A DNA stretch of 5,235 nt from Acidimicrobiia bacterium. GTDB taxonomy: Bacteria; Actinomycetota; Acidimicrobiia; Acidimicrobiales; Poriferisodalaceae. This document shows, in pieces, positions 4,367-5,235 of this stretch. A model generated the notes under the pieces. The model saw only the letters and a program-made list of their open reading frames with translations. It did not search any database and was not told the origin of the DNA. How positions within the stretch are numbered: position 1 is the stretch's first letter; the number at the start of each line of letters is the position of its first letter. The translations under genes were made by a program, and so were the position numbers. The stretch lies in the NCBI GenBank assembly GCA_026983855.1, contig JALSTE010000041.1, positions 1 to 5,235 of the forward strand, in the 5' to 3' direction.

Positions 4367-5235
4367 CCGCGGCCCGGCCGGCCCGACTGGTCCTCTCCGA
4401 TGGGACGATCTTCGAGGGGGAGGCCCTGGGGGCGACGGGTGAGGCCCACAGCGGCGAGGTGGTCTTCAACACGGTCATGACCGGCTACCAGGAGGTCATG
4501 ACCGACCCCTCCTACGCCGGTCAGATCATCGCCTTCACCTACCCCCACATAGGCAACTACGGGGTCACCGCCGCCGACGACGAGTCCGGGGCCGTGCACT
4601 GCCGCGGGGTGGTGGTGAGGGACCTGGCCCGGGTCAGGTCCAACTGGCGCTCCGAGGGTGACCTGGGTCCCTGGTTGGCCGACCGGGGGGTGCCCGTCAT
4701 CACCGGGGTGGACACCCGCCGTCTGACCCGCCACATCCGCCGGTCCGGGGCCATGGCCGCGGCCCTCGGCACCGCCCCGGCCCCGGTGCTGGCGGATCTG
4801 GCCCGGGCCGAACCGGGGACCTCGGGTGTGGACCTGGTCTCGGAGGTCACCACCGACACCGGCTACACCGTGGGTTCCGGTCCCTGGAACGTGGTGGCCT
4901 ACGACCTGGGGATCAAGAGGACCATGGTCCGCCGTCTGGCGGAATTCGCCCGGGTCACGGTGGTCCCCGCCTCGGCCACCGCGGCGGAGGTCCTGGCCCT
5001 GGGGCCCGACGGGGTGTTCCTGTCCAACGGTCCGGGTGATCCCACGATGGTGGGCCCCCTCATAGGTGAGCTGGGGGCCCTCCTGGGCCGGGTTCCCATC
5101 TTCGGTATCTGCCTGGGGCACCAGGTTCTGGCCCTGGCCCTGGGGGGACGGACGTTCAAGATGAGGTTCGGTCACCACGGGGGAAACGTACCGGTCCGCA
5201 ACTCCGTCACCGGCCGGGTCGAGATAACCAGCCAG
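4363..5235 (+). CDS. carA: Carbamoyl-phosphate synthase small (glutaminase) subunit, partial at 3' end
   Basis: CarA hydrolyses glutamine and channels ammonia to CarB, which makes carbamoyl phosphate for pyrimidine and arginine synthesis. The window holds the first 291 codons of about 370-380 expected. The N-terminal CarA-specific domain shows LSDGTIFEGEALG (11-23), VVFNTVMTGYQEVMTDPSY (33-51), FTYPHIGNYG (58-67), CRGVVVRDL (80-88) and ITGVDTRRLTRHIR (113-126). The class I glutamine amidotransferase domain begins near residue 176 with VVAYDLGIKR, continues with SNGPGDP (221-227, oxyanion region) and the nucleophile-elbow GICLGHQ (248-254, Cys250 at 5110-5112), then KMRFGHHG and VEITSQ at the window edge. 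The His and Glu of the catalytic triad should lie downstream. GTG 4363 shares GTGA with the pyrC stop; a modest GGGGA at 4352-4356 lies six bases upstream. The frame stays open to base 5235. CarB is expected next but is not visible. Confidence 0.97.
   Translation, partial: MTAARPARLVLSDGTIFEGEALGATGEAHSGEVVFNTVMTGYQEVMTDPSYAGQIIAFTYPHIGNYGVTAADDESGAVHCRGVVVRDLARVRSNWRSEGDLGPWLADRGVPVITGVDTRRLTRHIRRSGAMAAALGTAPAPVLADLARAEPGTSGVDLVSEVTTDTGYTVGSGPWNVVAYDLGIKRTMVRRLAEFARVTVVPASATAAEVLALGPDGVFLSNGPGDPTMVGPLIGELGALLGRVPIFGICLGHQVLALALGGRTFKMRFGHHGGNVPVRNSVTGRVEITSQ

Noticed and set aside
1..5235. Mobile element, CRISPR array, tRNA/rRNA gene, defence or other novel system
   Set aside because: No terminal repeats, transposase or integrase motifs, spaced repeat arrays, or RNA gene hallmarks were found. 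Nearly every base belongs to recognised housekeeping genes.

Overview
The window is a high-GC, gene-dense stretch of a bacterial chromosome. All genes lie on the + strand. The order is C-terminal end of an Xaa-Pro peptidase (pepQ-like), efp, nusB, pyrR, pyrB, pyrC, then the first three quarters of carA. This order (pepQ-efp-nusB followed by the pyrimidine operon), the strong G/C third-position bias and an EF-P of actinobacterial character all point to an actinobacterium. I cannot fix the class. Frequent ATA and AGG codons, and direct nusB-pyrR adjacency without the bldD gene that separates them in Streptomyces, argue against a Streptomyces-like member. Acidimicrobiia or another deep-branching class is only a guess.

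Region 1-1376 is a translation/transcription housekeeping block: the peptidase end, a 39-base gap with a clear ribosome binding site, efp (translation of polyproline stretches), and nusB (antitermination), which starts at a TTG overlapping the efp stop codon. Region 1377-1461 is the only gap with apparent regulatory content. It holds a small GC hairpin just after nusB, a possible -10 element, and a 45-base stem-loop whose apex matches the known PyrR RNA-binding consensus and whose 3' arm contains the Shine-Dalgarno sequence of pyrR. Region 1462-5235 is the pyrimidine operon proper: PyrR, aspartate carbamoyltransferase, type I dihydroorotase and the carbamoyl-phosphate synthase small subunit. 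These are joined by three successive 4-base start/stop overlaps (ATGA, GTGA, GTGA).

Together, CarA (with a CarB expected just downstream) supplies carbamoyl phosphate, PyrB condenses it with aspartate, and PyrC closes the ring to dihydroorotate. PyrR is predicted to sense uridine nucleotides and to bind the leader hairpin, blocking its own ribosome binding site. Because the following genes overlap and may be translationally coupled, one RNA switch could throttle the whole series. The main finding is this predicted translational-repression hairpin. PyrR regulation is a known principle, and nothing in the window looks like an undescribed enzyme system, mobile element or defence locus. No stretch longer than 300 bases lacks a gene.
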